DNA of 64,000 nucleotides from an uncultured Bacteroides sp. (GCF_902491285.1 NZ_CABUHK010000007.1:46685-110684), one strand, 5' to 3'; shown: positions 44,246-54,575, counted from the stretch's first letter. Translations and numbers: made by a program. Notes: generated from the letters alone by a model not told the origin.

Positions 44246-45040
44246 TTATTTGATAAGATAAGTAGCCACTACCGGATAATGATCTGATTCCTTATCCGCC
44301 CAATAACAAACATTGTACGCCTTCACAGTAAAAGCCTCGTTTGGCGCATAAATCAACCAGTCACATGCGTAAGCCGGACTTGGTACGGGTACTGTCCATG
44401 GGGCACCATCACTCAAACAATTTACGGTGAAATACTTTTTACAAGCAGCCATGGTAGCAGAACCACGGCGGGAATTCAAATCTCCCCCCAAGATAACAGG
44501 TTTATCCAAGTGCTCCACGCACGCAAGAATTTCATCAACCTGTTTCAGACGGGCAGCATCTTCGTATTTATGGTCCAGATGTGTCGTAGCGAAATAGAAC
44601 TCCTTGCCTTCCTTCACAACTTTCACATAACCGAAAGAACGGACATAATCACCTTCTTTCAGTACACTCAACTTAAAACTCTTTTCCTCGGAAACCGGAT
44701 ATTTGGAAAGAATCACATTTCCGTAATCTCCGCCAGTCGGAATATCGAGCGCATGGGCAAAATAATAATATTTCATTCCCGTCAGTTCCGACAGTTTCTT
44801 CGGAGTATCCCAAGGGTTAATCTCCGTGTTTCTTTCTATTTCCTGGAGTGAAACGATATCCGGGTTCTCTTTCTTAATGACTTCGGCAATCTTATCAATT
44901 CCTTGTTTACGACCGCTATACGTGTTGTAAGTCATGGCTTTTACTGTGACCTCTTTCGGTTTTGTCACAGATTTCTGTGCTGTTGAGGGTTGTAACAAAC
45001 AACACAATAGAAACAATAAAATGCATATTCTAAAATTCAT
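44246..45040 (-). CDS. EEP-family (endonuclease/exonuclease/phosphatase) secreted protein 1
   Basis: A 264-residue DNase-I-fold phosphoesterase with signal MNFRICILLFLLCCLLQPST. The metal and catalytic blocks are present: MTYNTYSG, LQEIERN (Glu), THLDHK (His), GGDLNSRRGS (Asp/Asn) and ESDHYPV (Asp-His). It is closer to the lipoprotein EEP upstream (277 residues) than to the one beside the HTCS. Members cleave phosphomono- or diesters in nucleic acids, lipids or inositol phosphates; in a glycan locus a sugar phosphate is a reasonable guess. It is the last gene of the mannoside operon, 61 bp after the NHL lipoprotein gene. Confidence 0.85.
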   Translation of the reverse strand: MNFRICILLFLLCCLLQPSTAQKSVTKPKEVTVKAMTYNTYSGRKQGIDKIAEVIKKENPDIVSLQEIERNTEINPWDTPKKLSELTGMKYYYFAHALDIPTGGDYGNVILSKYPVSEEKSFKLSVLKEGDYVRSFGYVKVVKEGKEFYFATTHLDHKYEDAARLKQVDEILACVEHLDKPVILGGDLNSRRGSATMAACKKYFTVNCLSDGAPWTVPVPSPAYACDWLIYAPNEAFTVKAYNVCYWADKESDHYPVVATYLIK

Positions 45041-45101
45041 ATACGACCAATTAATAAGTGAATGTTATCTTGAAAAACAATCTTTCCTACCTGATACAAA
45101 A

Positions 45102-46481
45102 TTAATCCTTTTCTATCTTACGAATCTTATGATTCCAATAATCTGAAATATACAATGCTCCGTCCGGACCGAACTGTACACCTTCCGGATGGTTGAATTG
45201 CGCTTTATCCAACGGGCCGTCTGTCGTACCGGAAGTGCCTGTACCGGTGTAGTTTGTCAACATACCGTCAGGGGTAATTTTCGCTATACGATGCTTTTTA
45301 CGGACTGCTACATAAATATTTCCTTCTTCATCCAAATCCATCTGGCAAGGCTCTTCCAGTTTGGCTTCATTTCCCTGACCTTCTGCAAAACCTGCATTCT
45401 CATACTGCCCTACCCAGACATGGAGATTAGAAAATTCGCCTGTCGACATATCATAATCTCCTTTATAAATCACATCTTTTTCCTGTGAACTCATATACAC
45501 AGTAGTTCCTGCCTTGTCAAAAAGGATACAGCGGATTTTCACTTTCGACGCATTTTTACCTGCTGCATCGGGAAGTTGCATGCCGGTTGCCACCATCGTA
45601 TTCTGCTCCGGGTCATATTTGTAAATCATGGCATTTCCATGAGCCACGGAGAAAACCTCTCCCGTGACAGGATGCACACCTACATTAGTGACGCCATTCC
45701 CCAAAGAGGGAGTGATTGACCATATTGCAAACAGATTAGCAGCGTCATACTGATGCGTATCATTGCTCCATGGCATTGTTGCAATATGTGCATTGCCCGA
45801 AGCGTTGGCATCATTGGATAAGAATAAAGTATTGCCATCCAATGAGAAAGCGATATTCATCATTCTGAATACAGTTCCACCGGTTCCATCTCCGCGTAAG
45901 AAAGTAGCGACCTGATTGTTTTTCGCGATACGGATATCACGGTCGTCATCTTCCACGATATACAAAGCACCTTCCTTGTCGAAAGCAATAGAACCCGGTT
46001 TCCAAAGAACCGCTTCCATGAGAGCCCCCTCTTTCTTCTCCGTTTTTGCAGCAGGAACATAACTGCCGATATAAGTACTTACAATAGGAGACTGAGAATA
46101 CTCAAACTCCGTTTTATATGTCAGTTCCTGCGCAGCTTCTCCCTGACCGAGATACACTTTCACCGGACCGGAGCCGGAACCCCTCTGCACATTGGCAGTA
46201 ATAATATTCCCCAGCGCACCCGTCACTTCGGCATCCACCCCGTTGACTGTCACGCGGATATTATCCAAATCCGTACCAAAATGCGTACCATACAAAGTCA
46301 GACTTGTAGACTTCCCGCCGGCTGTCGGCGTGTACATAGTGATTTTGGGAGTAGCCTCTCCTTCTCCGATTTCAGGTGTCATATCCTGCCGGTTCTCATC
46401 CTCGCAAGCGGCAAAACCGACTGACGCAAACATCAGAGAATAGATAGAAAACCGTTTCAAATGATGTATCAATGTTTTCAT
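45102..46481 (-). CDS. TIG plus NHL beta-propeller surface lipoprotein
   Basis: A 459-residue lipoprotein (signal to GFAAC). One TIG/IPT domain (about 44-128) is followed by an NHL-type six-bladed propeller (about 145-459). Repeats include LWKPGSIAFDKEGALYIVED, EPCQMDLDEEGNIYVAVRKK and HPEGVQFGPDGALYISDYWN. Such proteins are common near SusD in Bacteroides and probably bind glycan at the cell surface. No catalytic residues are evident. It lies between two EEP genes in one operon, which may mean it presents the same ligand to them. Confidence 0.88.
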   Translation of the reverse strand: MKTLIHHLKRFSIYSLMFASVGFAACEDENRQDMTPEIGEGEATPKITMYTPTAGGKSTSLTLYGTHFGTDLDNIRVTVNGVDAEVTGALGNIITANVQRGSGSGPVKVYLGQGEAAQELTYKTEFEYSQSPIVSTYIGSYVPAAKTEKKEGALMEAVLWKPGSIAFDKEGALYIVEDDDRDIRIAKNNQVATFLRGDGTGGTVFRMMNIAFSLDGNTLFLSNDANASGNAHIATMPWSNDTHQYDAANLFAIWSITPSLGNGVTNVGVHPVTGEVFSVAHGNAMIYKYDPEQNTMVATGMQLPDAAGKNASKVKIRCILFDKAGTTVYMSSQEKDVIYKGDYDMSTGEFSNLHVWVGQYENAGFAEGQGNEAKLEEPCQMDLDEEGNIYVAVRKKHRIAKITPDGMLTNYTGTGTSGTTDGPLDKAQFNHPEGVQFGPDGALYISDYWNHKIRKIEKD

Positions 46482-46499
46482 GTTTCTGTCTTTTTTAGA

Positions 46500-47333
46500 T
46501 TAATCGTTTATACTGAACGTAGCTACCACCGGAAAGTGGTCTGATTCTACATAAGCATCATAATACACATCATAGGCTTTCGGAGACATTCCTTCATCCG
46601 GAGTGTACAATACGAAATCAATCGCTTTCACCGGAACGGGCGTTCCCGTTGTCAGTCCATAGTTCCCGTTCAGGCAACCGATTTCAAAACGCTCATACAA
46701 TATCTTCATCGGGCCGGAGTCGGCTAAAGCATTGAAATCGCCAGTCAATATCATCGGCTTATCCAAGCCCTTTGTCTTTTCGATAATCGTTGTAGTCTGG
46801 TTGATACGATTAGTTTCGTTGCCCACATGAGACAGGTGCGTCACTCCGAAATAGAAACCCTTTCCATCTTTTTCTGTTTTCACTACTCCCATCGAACGCG
46901 GGTAGACATCTTCCACTGTTTCTATTCTCGGCAAATCATAATTCACTTCATCACTTATCGGATATTTCGAAAGAATCAGGTTTCCATACTCGCCGCCGTC
47001 CACATCACGGGTTTTGACAAAGAAAGCATAAGGCATTCCGGTCACTTCTTTCATCAGGGCGATAATATCCGCTTTCTCCACCTTGTTAGTCTTCGTCTCA
47101 AACTCCTGCAAACCTGCCAAGTCCGGATTTATCTTTTTAATCACTTGGGCAATCGCTTCCATTCCCTTTTTCCCGGAATAAACTTTCTGCCCGCTATATA
47201 TATTGTAAGACATGACTTTTACCAATACCCCGTCCTTTTCGTCCGGCGGGGTCACACCGTCATCGTCCGAACTGCAACCGGCAAACAAACCGCCCACCAA
47301 CAGTATCAGTAATAAATAGAATTTATGTTTCAT
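46500..47333 (-). CDS. EEP-family lipoprotein 2
   Basis: A 277-residue lipoprotein (signal to GLFAGCSSDDD) with the EEP fold over about 35-277. The motif blocks are MSYNIYSG, LAGLQEFET (Glu), THLSHV (His), TGDFNALADS (Asp/Asn) and ESDHFPV (Asp-His). It is a paralogue of the 264-residue EEP two genes downstream; the same layout and spacing suggest duplication within the operon. The lipid anchor may place this copy on the outer membrane and the other in the periplasm, so they could act one after the other. Substrate unknown; a phosphorylated glycan is inferred from context. Confidence 0.87.
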   Translation of the reverse strand: MKHKFYLLLILLVGGLFAGCSSDDDGVTPPDEKDGVLVKVMSYNIYSGQKVYSGKKGMEAIAQVIKKINPDLAGLQEFETKTNKVEKADIIALMKEVTGMPYAFFVKTRDVDGGEYGNLILSKYPISDEVNYDLPRIETVEDVYPRSMGVVKTEKDGKGFYFGVTHLSHVGNETNRINQTTTIIEKTKGLDKPMILTGDFNALADSGPMKILYERFEIGCLNGNYGLTTGTPVPVKAIDFVLYTPDEGMSPKAYDVYYDAYVESDHFPVVATFSIND

Positions 47334-47354
47334 TGTTACCTTCTTTTTTATCGT

Positions 47355-48083
47355 TTATCTTATATCATTCACAATTACTTCCACTACCCGGCTGTAATTC
47401 ACATACGGTTTGCTCTCTGCTGTCACCGTAGCCGCAACACGCACATACACCCTGTTCTTGTTGGAAACAATCTTATAATGATTCTCTATAAATTCAGTAT
47501 CACTCATCAGGTCGATGACGTGCGTGCCACTGGCCTTTGTCCCCAGTGAAGAGAGGGTGGCATGATTTGCATTGTTCACGTCCACTCCCGGAGCATAATT
47601 CCATATAACGGAAACATCCGTCAGTTGCAATGTCTCGTTCGATGTTTTCGCATCATAGGTCAGTGTCAACTTATTATCTGCCGATACAGACACATCAAGG
47701 CTGATACGCGAGAACGGGATTGTGTACAAATCAACCTGCGTTTGTCCGTTTACGGTGACATATCCCTCACAGACCCCGACAAAAGGGCCATCCTTTGCCT
47801 GAATACGATAGCTGCCATTGAATACCTTCGTATGCTCAAACGTTCCATCCTGGCGGGCACGGAAATCGACAGAAGCGGTAGCCCCCGTATTCTGCTCGTA
47901 CAAACTCATCATCACACCGCTACTTCCCGGCACAGGCATAGGAACCGGTTCATTCGTTTCCTTATCATAGATAGTGCCATACACGCCACCATTCGGCGCA
48001 TCATAATTATCGATGTCATTTTCGCATGCCGCCATGAAACAGGCGAATAATGCAGTCAATCCTATGTTTATTATTTTATTCAT
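47355..48083 (-). CDS. DUF3823-type lipoprotein
   Basis: A 242-residue lipoprotein (signal to FMAACEND). The N-terminal beta-sandwich (about 32-125, GGVYGTIYDKETNEPV, YRIQAKDGPF) resembles the prealbumin-like DUF3823 domain often encoded after SusD, followed by a second beta domain. It probably helps bind or stabilise the SusC/D complex. It is 33 bp after SusD and 21 bp before EEP 2. No enzymatic motif is visible. Confidence 0.82.
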   Translation of the reverse strand: MNKIINIGLTALFACFMAACENDIDNYDAPNGGVYGTIYDKETNEPVPMPVPGSSGVMMSLYEQNTGATASVDFRARQDGTFEHTKVFNGSYRIQAKDGPFVGVCEGYVTVNGQTQVDLYTIPFSRISLDVSVSADNKLTLTYDAKTSNETLQLTDVSVIWNYAPGVDVNNANHATLSSLGTKASGTHVIDLMSDTEFIENHYKIVSNKNRVYVRVAATVTAESKPYVNYSRVVEVIVNDIR

Positions 48084-48116
48084 ATCGTTTCTTCTTTAAA
48101 CTTACAATTGGACGTA

Positions 48117-50057
48117 TCAATTACCGTAACCCGGATTCTGTACCATCAACGGATTCGTACTCAAGTCCTCGGCACGGAACACCGTATAGTAGTTCTTTTC
48201 AAGGAAAAGACGCTTTCTCTTTTCGGGCACACCGGTTTCAAAGGTGTACTTGCCACTCTTGACATTGTAATACGGACAGAGAGCCGTACCGCGGAAATTG
48301 GTCAGACCACCTTTGCTGACATCGAGATGAGCCAGGCGCCAACGTTTCAAATCCCAGTAACGGTGCTTTTCAAAAGCAAGTTCCACTTTCCGTTCATGGC
48401 GCACTTTATCCAGCGTCAGGTTACCCGCAGTCAATAGTTTGATGCCTGCCCTGCCGCGAATCTCATTGATATCTTTCAATGCCACGTCCAGGTGTTGATT
48501 CAATTCCATGCAAGCCTCTGCACGATTCAGATAGATTTCTGCCAGACGGAAAACCACCCAGGGAGTAGAAGAACGTTTTGCATCGATGTCCGTATAGTCC
48601 GTCAAGCTTTCATCCAGGAATTTACGCTGATAGAAACCCGTCTTGCTGGCGTCGCCTACACTTAACGAGCCACCGTCTTTTCCCGAAGTATTATAAGTCT
48701 GTCCGTCTATTACGACCTTGTTCTCCTTATCCGGTTGGGCGGAAGCTTCATACTTGGTTCCTATCCCATCCTGTCCGTTGATGACGCCGCGTATCCATTC
48801 GATTTTACCGCCGCCATATCCTTTATAATCAGCACCGGGCAGGTAAACCGAACCTAATAAGCGAGGGTCTTTATTCTTAAAGATATCATACGGGCTATCA
48901 TAGCTGATAGCTTTTCCACCGCTGTCTTTCATCTTCAGCTTCCCTTCCGTACCGTCAATATATTCAAATTCCTCTACCATTTCCAGTACCGGTGACATGC
49001 CGCATCCCCAACCGTCGCCACGATAAGAGAAAGGAACATTCAGCTTATCCCACATATGCCCTTTACCGGCAGCTACATTATACTGTTTCTGGAAAATATA
49101 TTCGCCGTTATCCCCATTCACTGCTTTGGAAAAGAGATTGTAAAAGTTTTGCGCCAGCTCTTCCGGTTCTGTACCGGTCGATTTATACAAGCTATACACA
49201 CGGGGAACCATTTCATCCAGAATCTTCGATGAAGCAGTGTAACATTCGTCAAAGTAACGTTCCGCTTCTGTCTCCGGAATATAAACATATCCTTTGGAAA
49301 CAGCTTCGCCTGTCAGAGTCAGTGTCTTGGAATACTTGGCGATAGTACCGGCATACAGGGCGGCACGCGACCACAAAGCAAGCACCGTTCCGCGATTTGC
49401 GCGGTATTTGGCATCACTGCTGCGTACTTCCGGCAATGATTCATAAATAGCCTTACATTCATTGATAATGAAATCATAGGTCGCAGCTTCCGTATCACGA
49501 GCCTGATAAAGAGCTTCCGTATTTCCGGCGGTATATTCCTGCGGGACAGTCTGCAAAGGAACACCCCCATAACGCTTCACCAGTCCGAAGTACTGCATAG
49601 CACGGATAAAACGGGCTTCTGCGCCGAGTTCTTCTTTCTCATCCTCACTCAATACGGAAGTTTTCTCAATATTCAGCAGGAAGTTATTTACAATACGGAT
49701 TTGCTTATAGCGGGTCACCATGTCGTCATTGAATACATAGTCGCCATAAGAATAAGTAGAGTTCGACTTGTCGAATGCGCTCTCTTTCTGATAACTGGCG
49801 GTAGCCTCATCCGAAAGGCTGGTCTGATTCGCCAGGTTCGCTTTCTTGCTTCCATACCAGTCGTCGAACTCATCCAGTTTCAGCCCCGAGTCATACATAT
49901 CCGCCAAAACGGCTGTGATTGCTTTCGGATTTTGCCAAATCAAATCCGGTGTATTGACACCACTGGTACTCTCACGGTTCAGGTAATCATCGCACCCCGT
50001 CCATACGAAGATGGATACCCCGCCTATCAATATATATTTCAGATAATTCCTATTCAT
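48117..50057 (-). CDS. susD-like: SusD-family lipoprotein, mannoside locus
   Basis: A 646-residue SusD homologue (signal to FVWTGC), longer than the other three, mainly through insertions in the C-terminal half (about 380-520). Family marks are present: ARFIRAMQYFGLVKRYGGVP and HERKVELAFEKHRYWDLKRW, ending LMVQNPGYGN. It is 14 bp after SusC and 33 bp before the DUF3823 gene. A mannose-containing glycan is inferred from the two GH130 genes. Confidence 0.95.
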   Translation of the reverse strand: MNRNYLKYILIGGVSIFVWTGCDDYLNRESTSGVNTPDLIWQNPKAITAVLADMYDSGLKLDEFDDWYGSKKANLANQTSLSDEATASYQKESAFDKSNSTYSYGDYVFNDDMVTRYKQIRIVNNFLLNIEKTSVLSEDEKEELGAEARFIRAMQYFGLVKRYGGVPLQTVPQEYTAGNTEALYQARDTEAATYDFIINECKAIYESLPEVRSSDAKYRANRGTVLALWSRAALYAGTIAKYSKTLTLTGEAVSKGYVYIPETEAERYFDECYTASSKILDEMVPRVYSLYKSTGTEPEELAQNFYNLFSKAVNGDNGEYIFQKQYNVAAGKGHMWDKLNVPFSYRGDGWGCGMSPVLEMVEEFEYIDGTEGKLKMKDSGGKAISYDSPYDIFKNKDPRLLGSVYLPGADYKGYGGGKIEWIRGVINGQDGIGTKYEASAQPDKENKVVIDGQTYNTSGKDGGSLSVGDASKTGFYQRKFLDESLTDYTDIDAKRSSTPWVVFRLAEIYLNRAEACMELNQHLDVALKDINEIRGRAGIKLLTAGNLTLDKVRHERKVELAFEKHRYWDLKRWRLAHLDVSKGGLTNFRGTALCPYYNVKSGKYTFETGVPEKRKRLFLEKNYYTVFRAEDLSTNPLMVQNPGYGN

Positions 50058-50071
50058 TGTCTTTACTGGTT

Positions 50072-53000
50072 TTAGAAGGTTACATTTACGCCAAAGTTAT
50101 ACGTCTTCATCTGCGGGTAGTAGCGTATTCCGCTGGAATTGCTTTCGGGGTCGACGTTCTTCATCAGTCCGTCACGCTTGGTGAAAGTCAGCAGATTGTT
50201 GCAGTTGATATAGAAACGCACCCGGTCGATAGCCGCCTTTTTGGTCAAGGCTTTAGGAAGCGTGTATCCCAGTTCCAGGGTTTTCAGGCGCAGGTAACTT
50301 GCGTTGTGCAATGACCATGAGTTACTGGAACGGTTATCAGCGACACCTGCCACGCGTGCGGCAGGCATATATCCCGGAATCCATTTACTATAAGGGTCGG
50401 TCGGGTCTTCCCGATGCCAGCGGTCGGTCATGATGGCCAACCCATTACCCAAACCTTGCTGGATAAACGGGTCGAGAATATCCCCGCTGACATAAATATC
50501 GTGTCCGGCAGCTCCCTGGAAGAAGACAGTCAGGTCGAACCCTTTGTATTCTCCGGACATATTCAGCCCGTAGTACATACGAGGAGTGGCACCGTGTCCG
50601 AGTGGTTGCGTATCGTTATCATCGATAATACCGTCGCCATTGTAGTCTTCGAATTTCAAATCACCCGGCATCAGCGAACGGTTACCGTCCTTATCCTGAA
50701 CCGGTGAGTTCAAAATCTCCTCGAAAGAAGTAAACTGCCCGATTACTTTCTTTCCCCAGCGGATATCCTTGTAACGCCCGTTGGTGTTATTACGCCAATC
50801 GTCATACATATTGGTGGAAGCCGCCCGCTCTACATAGTCATACTTAATCCGGGTAGTAGAAAAGTTGGCCGACACATTATAATTGAAATTGCCAATCCGG
50901 TTCTTATGCCCGACTACAATCTCGAATCCGGTGTTAATATCAGAATTCAAGTTCTCCTGCGGCATTGATTCTCCGAAGATAGTAGGCAATGAGCCTACAC
51001 GGGTGGCAGGCAGACCGGAACGGTTTCTGCGGAACCAGTCGAACTCCACAGAAATCAGTCCCCTGTGATAAGACGCCTCAAAGCCGATGTTCATTATCTT
51101 CGATTCATACCAGGTCAGCCACGGATTTGCCATACCTACCGTAGTCATGCCCGAAGTCACTCCGTTGCTGCCCATGATATAGCTTCCGTGAGACGTATAT
51201 CCATCCAGATACTGGAACGCATCGAAATCTCCTTCATCTCCCACTTTGGCGTACGAAGCACGGATTTTCAGATTATCCATATCGGGCAACAGTTTCTTGA
51301 AAAAAGCTTCTTCGGAAACACGCCATCCCAATGAAACACCCGGAAAGAATCCCCAACGATTACCTGCACGGAATTTATAGGTTCCGTCATAGCGGAAATT
51401 GAATTCCACCAGATAACGGTTAGAGAAATCATAGTTCAGACGTCCCACCAAGCCGGCATGAGCTGTTTCCTGTGTCTTACCGGAAGCTTCCTGGTTCGTC
51501 TTATCCCCATAGTCCAGGTCAGGAATCAGCCCGATAGCAAAGTCACGTGTCCCGGTCACCCAGTTCTTCTTGTCATTATACATTTCCCATACGAGCATGG
51601 CACCGATGTTATGCTTCCTGGCGAACGTATTGTTGTAGTTCATAGAGAACTGATAGGTCGGTTTGTCATAGTTTTCCAGTTTCGATTCCAAATGCGCGGT
51701 ATTAACCACTTTCTCTATATACTCTTCATTCGCATAATCATACGTATATTCCGAGAGGTCTTTCCGCCACGTTTTCCATTCCTTGTTCGTATAGTCGTAG
51801 GCGACCAATGCTTTCGCCATCAGTCCTTTCACCCAGGGAAGTTGCCAGGTGATAGCCAACGAGCTGTTAAATTCGCGACGCAGGCGGTCTTCATAACCAC
51901 TGTCGTCCGAATCGGAAACATGCACGGGGTTCGCCATATCTCCTACGGCTCCCCAATAATCCGGGTTGTCATTGGCATACATGGAGTAAGTCGGGATAGC
52001 CATTTGTGCCGAACGGAACAGGTTATCGCCATTGTAAGGCTTTTTGCGGTTGTCGAAGCGTCCGCTCAAACGCAGTTCCACGTTCAGTCCTTTAGCCACT
52101 TCCACGCTCAGGTTGGAACGGACGTTGTAACGTTGGTAATTCCAGTCGCCCGAACGGATGATACCGCCCTGGTCCATATATCCGATAGACATATAATATT
52201 TCACTTTCTCCGTACCGCCTGTCAGGCTCAAGTTGTGTGAAGTCTGGGGAGCGGTGCTACGCATCGTTTCATTCCACCAGTCCGTACCTGCCGTACCGTT
52301 CCGGTAGGCTTCCAGTTGTTCTTGTGAGTAAGCGGAAGCTCCGCGCCACGGGTTGGCATTGTGAATCGCTTCATTGTAAAGAGAAGCGTACTCATAAGCA
52401 TTCATCATCTCCGGATAGCGGGTCACTTTCTGAAAGCCTACATAGCCGTTATATTCTATCTTTACCTTCTGTTCCGTCCCTTTCTTAGTAGTAACCAACA
52501 GAACACCGTTTGAACCTTTAAAACCGTAAACCGCTGCGGCGGCATCTTTCAGGATAGAGATGGACTCGATATCATTCGGGTCGAGCTGCGTATAATCACG
52601 TTCGATGCCGTCTACAATCACCAGCATGCTTCCATATCCGCGAATATCGACGGAAGCTCCATCATCACCGGGGCTACCGCTACGCTGTACGGCACGCAAA
52701 CCCGGCAAACGTCCGGCGAGCATATTCGTCACACTGGGAGCTTTTACTTCCATCAACTTGTCCGAAGAGATGGCAGCTACCGAACCGGTCACGGAAGCCT
52801 TTTTCTGAATACCGTAACCTACCACCACTACTTCGTCCAGTGTCTCGGTATCTTCCTGCAAAGTTACTTTCAGTCCGGCTTGTCCATTCACCCGCACTTC
52901 TGCTGTTTTATATCCTATATAGGAAATCTGTAACACTCCATTAGCGGGAACCGGCAAGGTAAACTTACCGTCCACATCGGTAATCGTCCCCACACCGGCA

Positions 53001-53239
53001 GCACCTTTCAGTTGCACCGAAGCTCCGATAACCGGTTCTCCGCCGGCGTCAACAACCACACCTTTCACCGTGATATTCCGAACGACCTGTTCGATACCCG
53101 ATACCGAAGGGCTTTCCGCATATGCCGTAAACGGCACGCACAGGAAAGTCCCTGCCATTAAAGCTGAAACAGTAGCTATCTTCAGCCGGTCGTTGAACGA
53201 CTTTAAGACAACCGTGTTCATTTTACAAGCATGTTTCAT
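50072..53239 (-). CDS. susC-like: SusC-family TonB-dependent transporter, mannoside locus
   Basis: A 1055-residue importer: long N-terminal leader, carboxypeptidase-regulatory-like domain (about 55-130, VKGVVVDAGGEPVIGASVQL), plug (about 140-245) and barrel. It has no STN domain. It begins 8 bp after the GH130-like lipoprotein's stop. The leader before the signal helix (MKHACKMNTVVLKSF) allows a second start at Met7; I kept the longer one. Confidence 0.96.
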   Translation of the reverse strand: MKHACKMNTVVLKSFNDRLKIATVSALMAGTFLCVPFTAYAESPSVSGIEQVVRNITVKGVVVDAGGEPVIGASVQLKGAAGVGTITDVDGKFTLPVPANGVLQISYIGYKTAEVRVNGQAGLKVTLQEDTETLDEVVVVGYGIQKKASVTGSVAAISSDKLMEVKAPSVTNMLAGRLPGLRAVQRSGSPGDDGASVDIRGYGSMLVIVDGIERDYTQLDPNDIESISILKDAAAAVYGFKGSNGVLLVTTKKGTEQKVKIEYNGYVGFQKVTRYPEMMNAYEYASLYNEAIHNANPWRGASAYSQEQLEAYRNGTAGTDWWNETMRSTAPQTSHNLSLTGGTEKVKYYMSIGYMDQGGIIRSGDWNYQRYNVRSNLSVEVAKGLNVELRLSGRFDNRKKPYNGDNLFRSAQMAIPTYSMYANDNPDYWGAVGDMANPVHVSDSDDSGYEDRLRREFNSSLAITWQLPWVKGLMAKALVAYDYTNKEWKTWRKDLSEYTYDYANEEYIEKVVNTAHLESKLENYDKPTYQFSMNYNNTFARKHNIGAMLVWEMYNDKKNWVTGTRDFAIGLIPDLDYGDKTNQEASGKTQETAHAGLVGRLNYDFSNRYLVEFNFRYDGTYKFRAGNRWGFFPGVSLGWRVSEEAFFKKLLPDMDNLKIRASYAKVGDEGDFDAFQYLDGYTSHGSYIMGSNGVTSGMTTVGMANPWLTWYESKIMNIGFEASYHRGLISVEFDWFRRNRSGLPATRVGSLPTIFGESMPQENLNSDINTGFEIVVGHKNRIGNFNYNVSANFSTTRIKYDYVERAASTNMYDDWRNNTNGRYKDIRWGKKVIGQFTSFEEILNSPVQDKDGNRSLMPGDLKFEDYNGDGIIDDNDTQPLGHGATPRMYYGLNMSGEYKGFDLTVFFQGAAGHDIYVSGDILDPFIQQGLGNGLAIMTDRWHREDPTDPYSKWIPGYMPAARVAGVADNRSSNSWSLHNASYLRLKTLELGYTLPKALTKKAAIDRVRFYINCNNLLTFTKRDGLMKNVDPESNSSGIRYYPQMKTYNFGVNVTF

Positions 53240-53247
53240 AGATTAAA

Positions 53248-54408
53248 TTAGTTATGTGTTTTAAGTTTCGAATCTATATTATCATCACATATCGCTACTG
53301 CAACCTGCGAATCGGCACAGCCATAATAGAGATATAATTTGTTTTTAAAGTAAGCCAATCCTTCGATAAACACCGTTCCGTCCTTGTACTGACCGCTCTT
53401 CTCGAAAGCGGCTTCGGGCACAAAGAAAGGTTTATCCAGGCGGTCGAGTACCTTATAAGGGTCGTTGGCGTCAAACAGGAACTGCCCTGCACAATAAGCG
53501 CCTGCGGGGTATGCCGAGTCCCTTTCTTCCTTGTATCCGTTCTTGCCATTGTATAATAACACAATACCGTTCACGGTTTTGATAGCCGGCGGCCCGCACT
53601 CAGTCAGGCGGCTGTCGAAATACCCGTTGCGGGGTTTGGCTATCTCCCTTAGTTCGTTGTTTTCGTTGAGTACCGGAGTCCAGTCGGTCAGATTATCGGA
53701 AGTTGCGGCACATACCGCATTCTCTCCCCAGTACATAAAGTATTTGCCGTCTACTTTCTCAATGACCAGCCTGCCATCTTTCACTCCGGTGACAATAGAA
53801 GCTGATTTGCTTGCTATATTAGCAAAACGCCCGTTGTATGCTTTCGCAAAAGCGAGTCCGTGCTTCGTCCAGTTTTTCAAGTCTCTGGAAGTAGCTACTG
53901 CCAAGCGGGGAAGATTGCGGTTCCAGGCTGTATAAAGCATAACGTACAATCCGTCTTCCGTCATTGCCACACGCGGGTCTTCGCAACCGCCTTCCCATTC
54001 TATTTCTTTAAAATCGTCTTCGGAAGGAAAGAGTACCGGTGCGTCCGCTTGGCTCATCGTCACTCCGTCCGTACTTTCCGCATAGCCGATGCGAGATGTT
54101 CTCTTTCCGATACCTTGCGCCGAGTTGTCTTCCGCGCGGTAGAGTACCACAATCTTCCCGTCTTTGACGGTTGCCGCCGGATTGAAAGTGTCACTCTCTT
54201 CCCATCTTACCGGCTGCTTGCGCATCGGGCATTGGAAAGTAGTCGGTTGCGGAGAAATCACCGGATTCACCCCTTCCGGGCGGACAAAAGGGCCGAGTAT
54301 CCATTGTCCACTCTGTTCTTCGACAGCTACGGATGCCTGTTTTTGTCCGGAGCATCCGGCTAGTGTCATCATACTGATTAAATAGATTACAGATTTTAGT
54401 TTTATCAT
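53248..54408 (-). CDS. GH130-like lipoprotein, probable mannosidase (hydrolase type)
   Basis: A 386-residue lipoprotein (signal to MTLAGC) with the five-bladed GH130 propeller over about 40-380. The general-acid block GGCEDPR (Glu143-Asp144) is present. In the strand where phosphorylases carry YHG the sequence is LLYNG (286-288), and the Arg of HRPS is not matched, so phosphate-binding residues appear to be missing. That pattern is known for GH130 beta-1,2-mannosidases of Bacteroides, which hydrolyse rather than phosphorolyse. The lipoprotein signal puts it outside the cytosol, where hydrolysis makes sense. It is the first gene of the seven-gene operon, with a candidate HTCS operator upstream. 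Confidence 0.85.
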   Translation of the reverse strand: MIKLKSVIYLISMMTLAGCSGQKQASVAVEEQSGQWILGPFVRPEGVNPVISPQPTTFQCPMRKQPVRWEESDTFNPAATVKDGKIVVLYRAEDNSAQGIGKRTSRIGYAESTDGVTMSQADAPVLFPSEDDFKEIEWEGGCEDPRVAMTEDGLYVMLYTAWNRNLPRLAVATSRDLKNWTKHGLAFAKAYNGRFANIASKSASIVTGVKDGRLVIEKVDGKYFMYWGENAVCAATSDNLTDWTPVLNENNELREIAKPRNGYFDSRLTECGPPAIKTVNGIVLLYNGKNGYKEERDSAYPAGAYCAGQFLFDANDPYKVLDRLDKPFFVPEAAFEKSGQYKDGTVFIEGLAYFKNKLYLYYGCADSQVAVAICDDNIDSKLKTHN

Positions 54409-54459
54409 ACGTCGTTTTTTTAGTTTTCCCGAATCGGTCGTTCATCGTTTTTCTGCCGG

Positions 54460-54467
54460 CAAAACTA
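54460..54467 (-). promoter_or_regulatory. -7 element of the GH130-like/susCD operon
   Basis: TAGTTTTG on the minus strand matches TAnnTTTG, starting 52 bp upstream of the GH130-like start. No TTTG lies at -33. Instead the 46-bp conserved element ends exactly 19 bp upstream of this box. Confidence 0.75.
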
Positions 54468-54486
54468 TCGTACCCCGCAAAAAATA

Positions 54487-54532
54487 GAGTGTACTATATT
54501 CTCAAAAGAGTATATAGGTGCTGTACAACATA
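54487..54532. promoter_or_regulatory. 46-bp candidate HTCS operator, copy 1
   Basis: Identical at 42 of 46 positions to 56956-57001. It contains an imperfect inverted repeat, CTATATTCTC-AAAA-GAGTATATAG, and an outer GTGTAC/TGTACA pair. It is 19 bp from the -7 box, the same distance as copy 2. The AraC-type domain of the neighbouring HTCS is the expected binder. Confidence 0.85.
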
Positions 54533-54575
54533 ATAATTCATCCGTTTGCAATGACAGCTTAATGGTTTTGAAATA

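Noticed and set aside
51458..52240. 260-codon plus-strand frame opposite SusC
   Set aside because: Antisense shadow of the SusC gene; no homology-like motifs.
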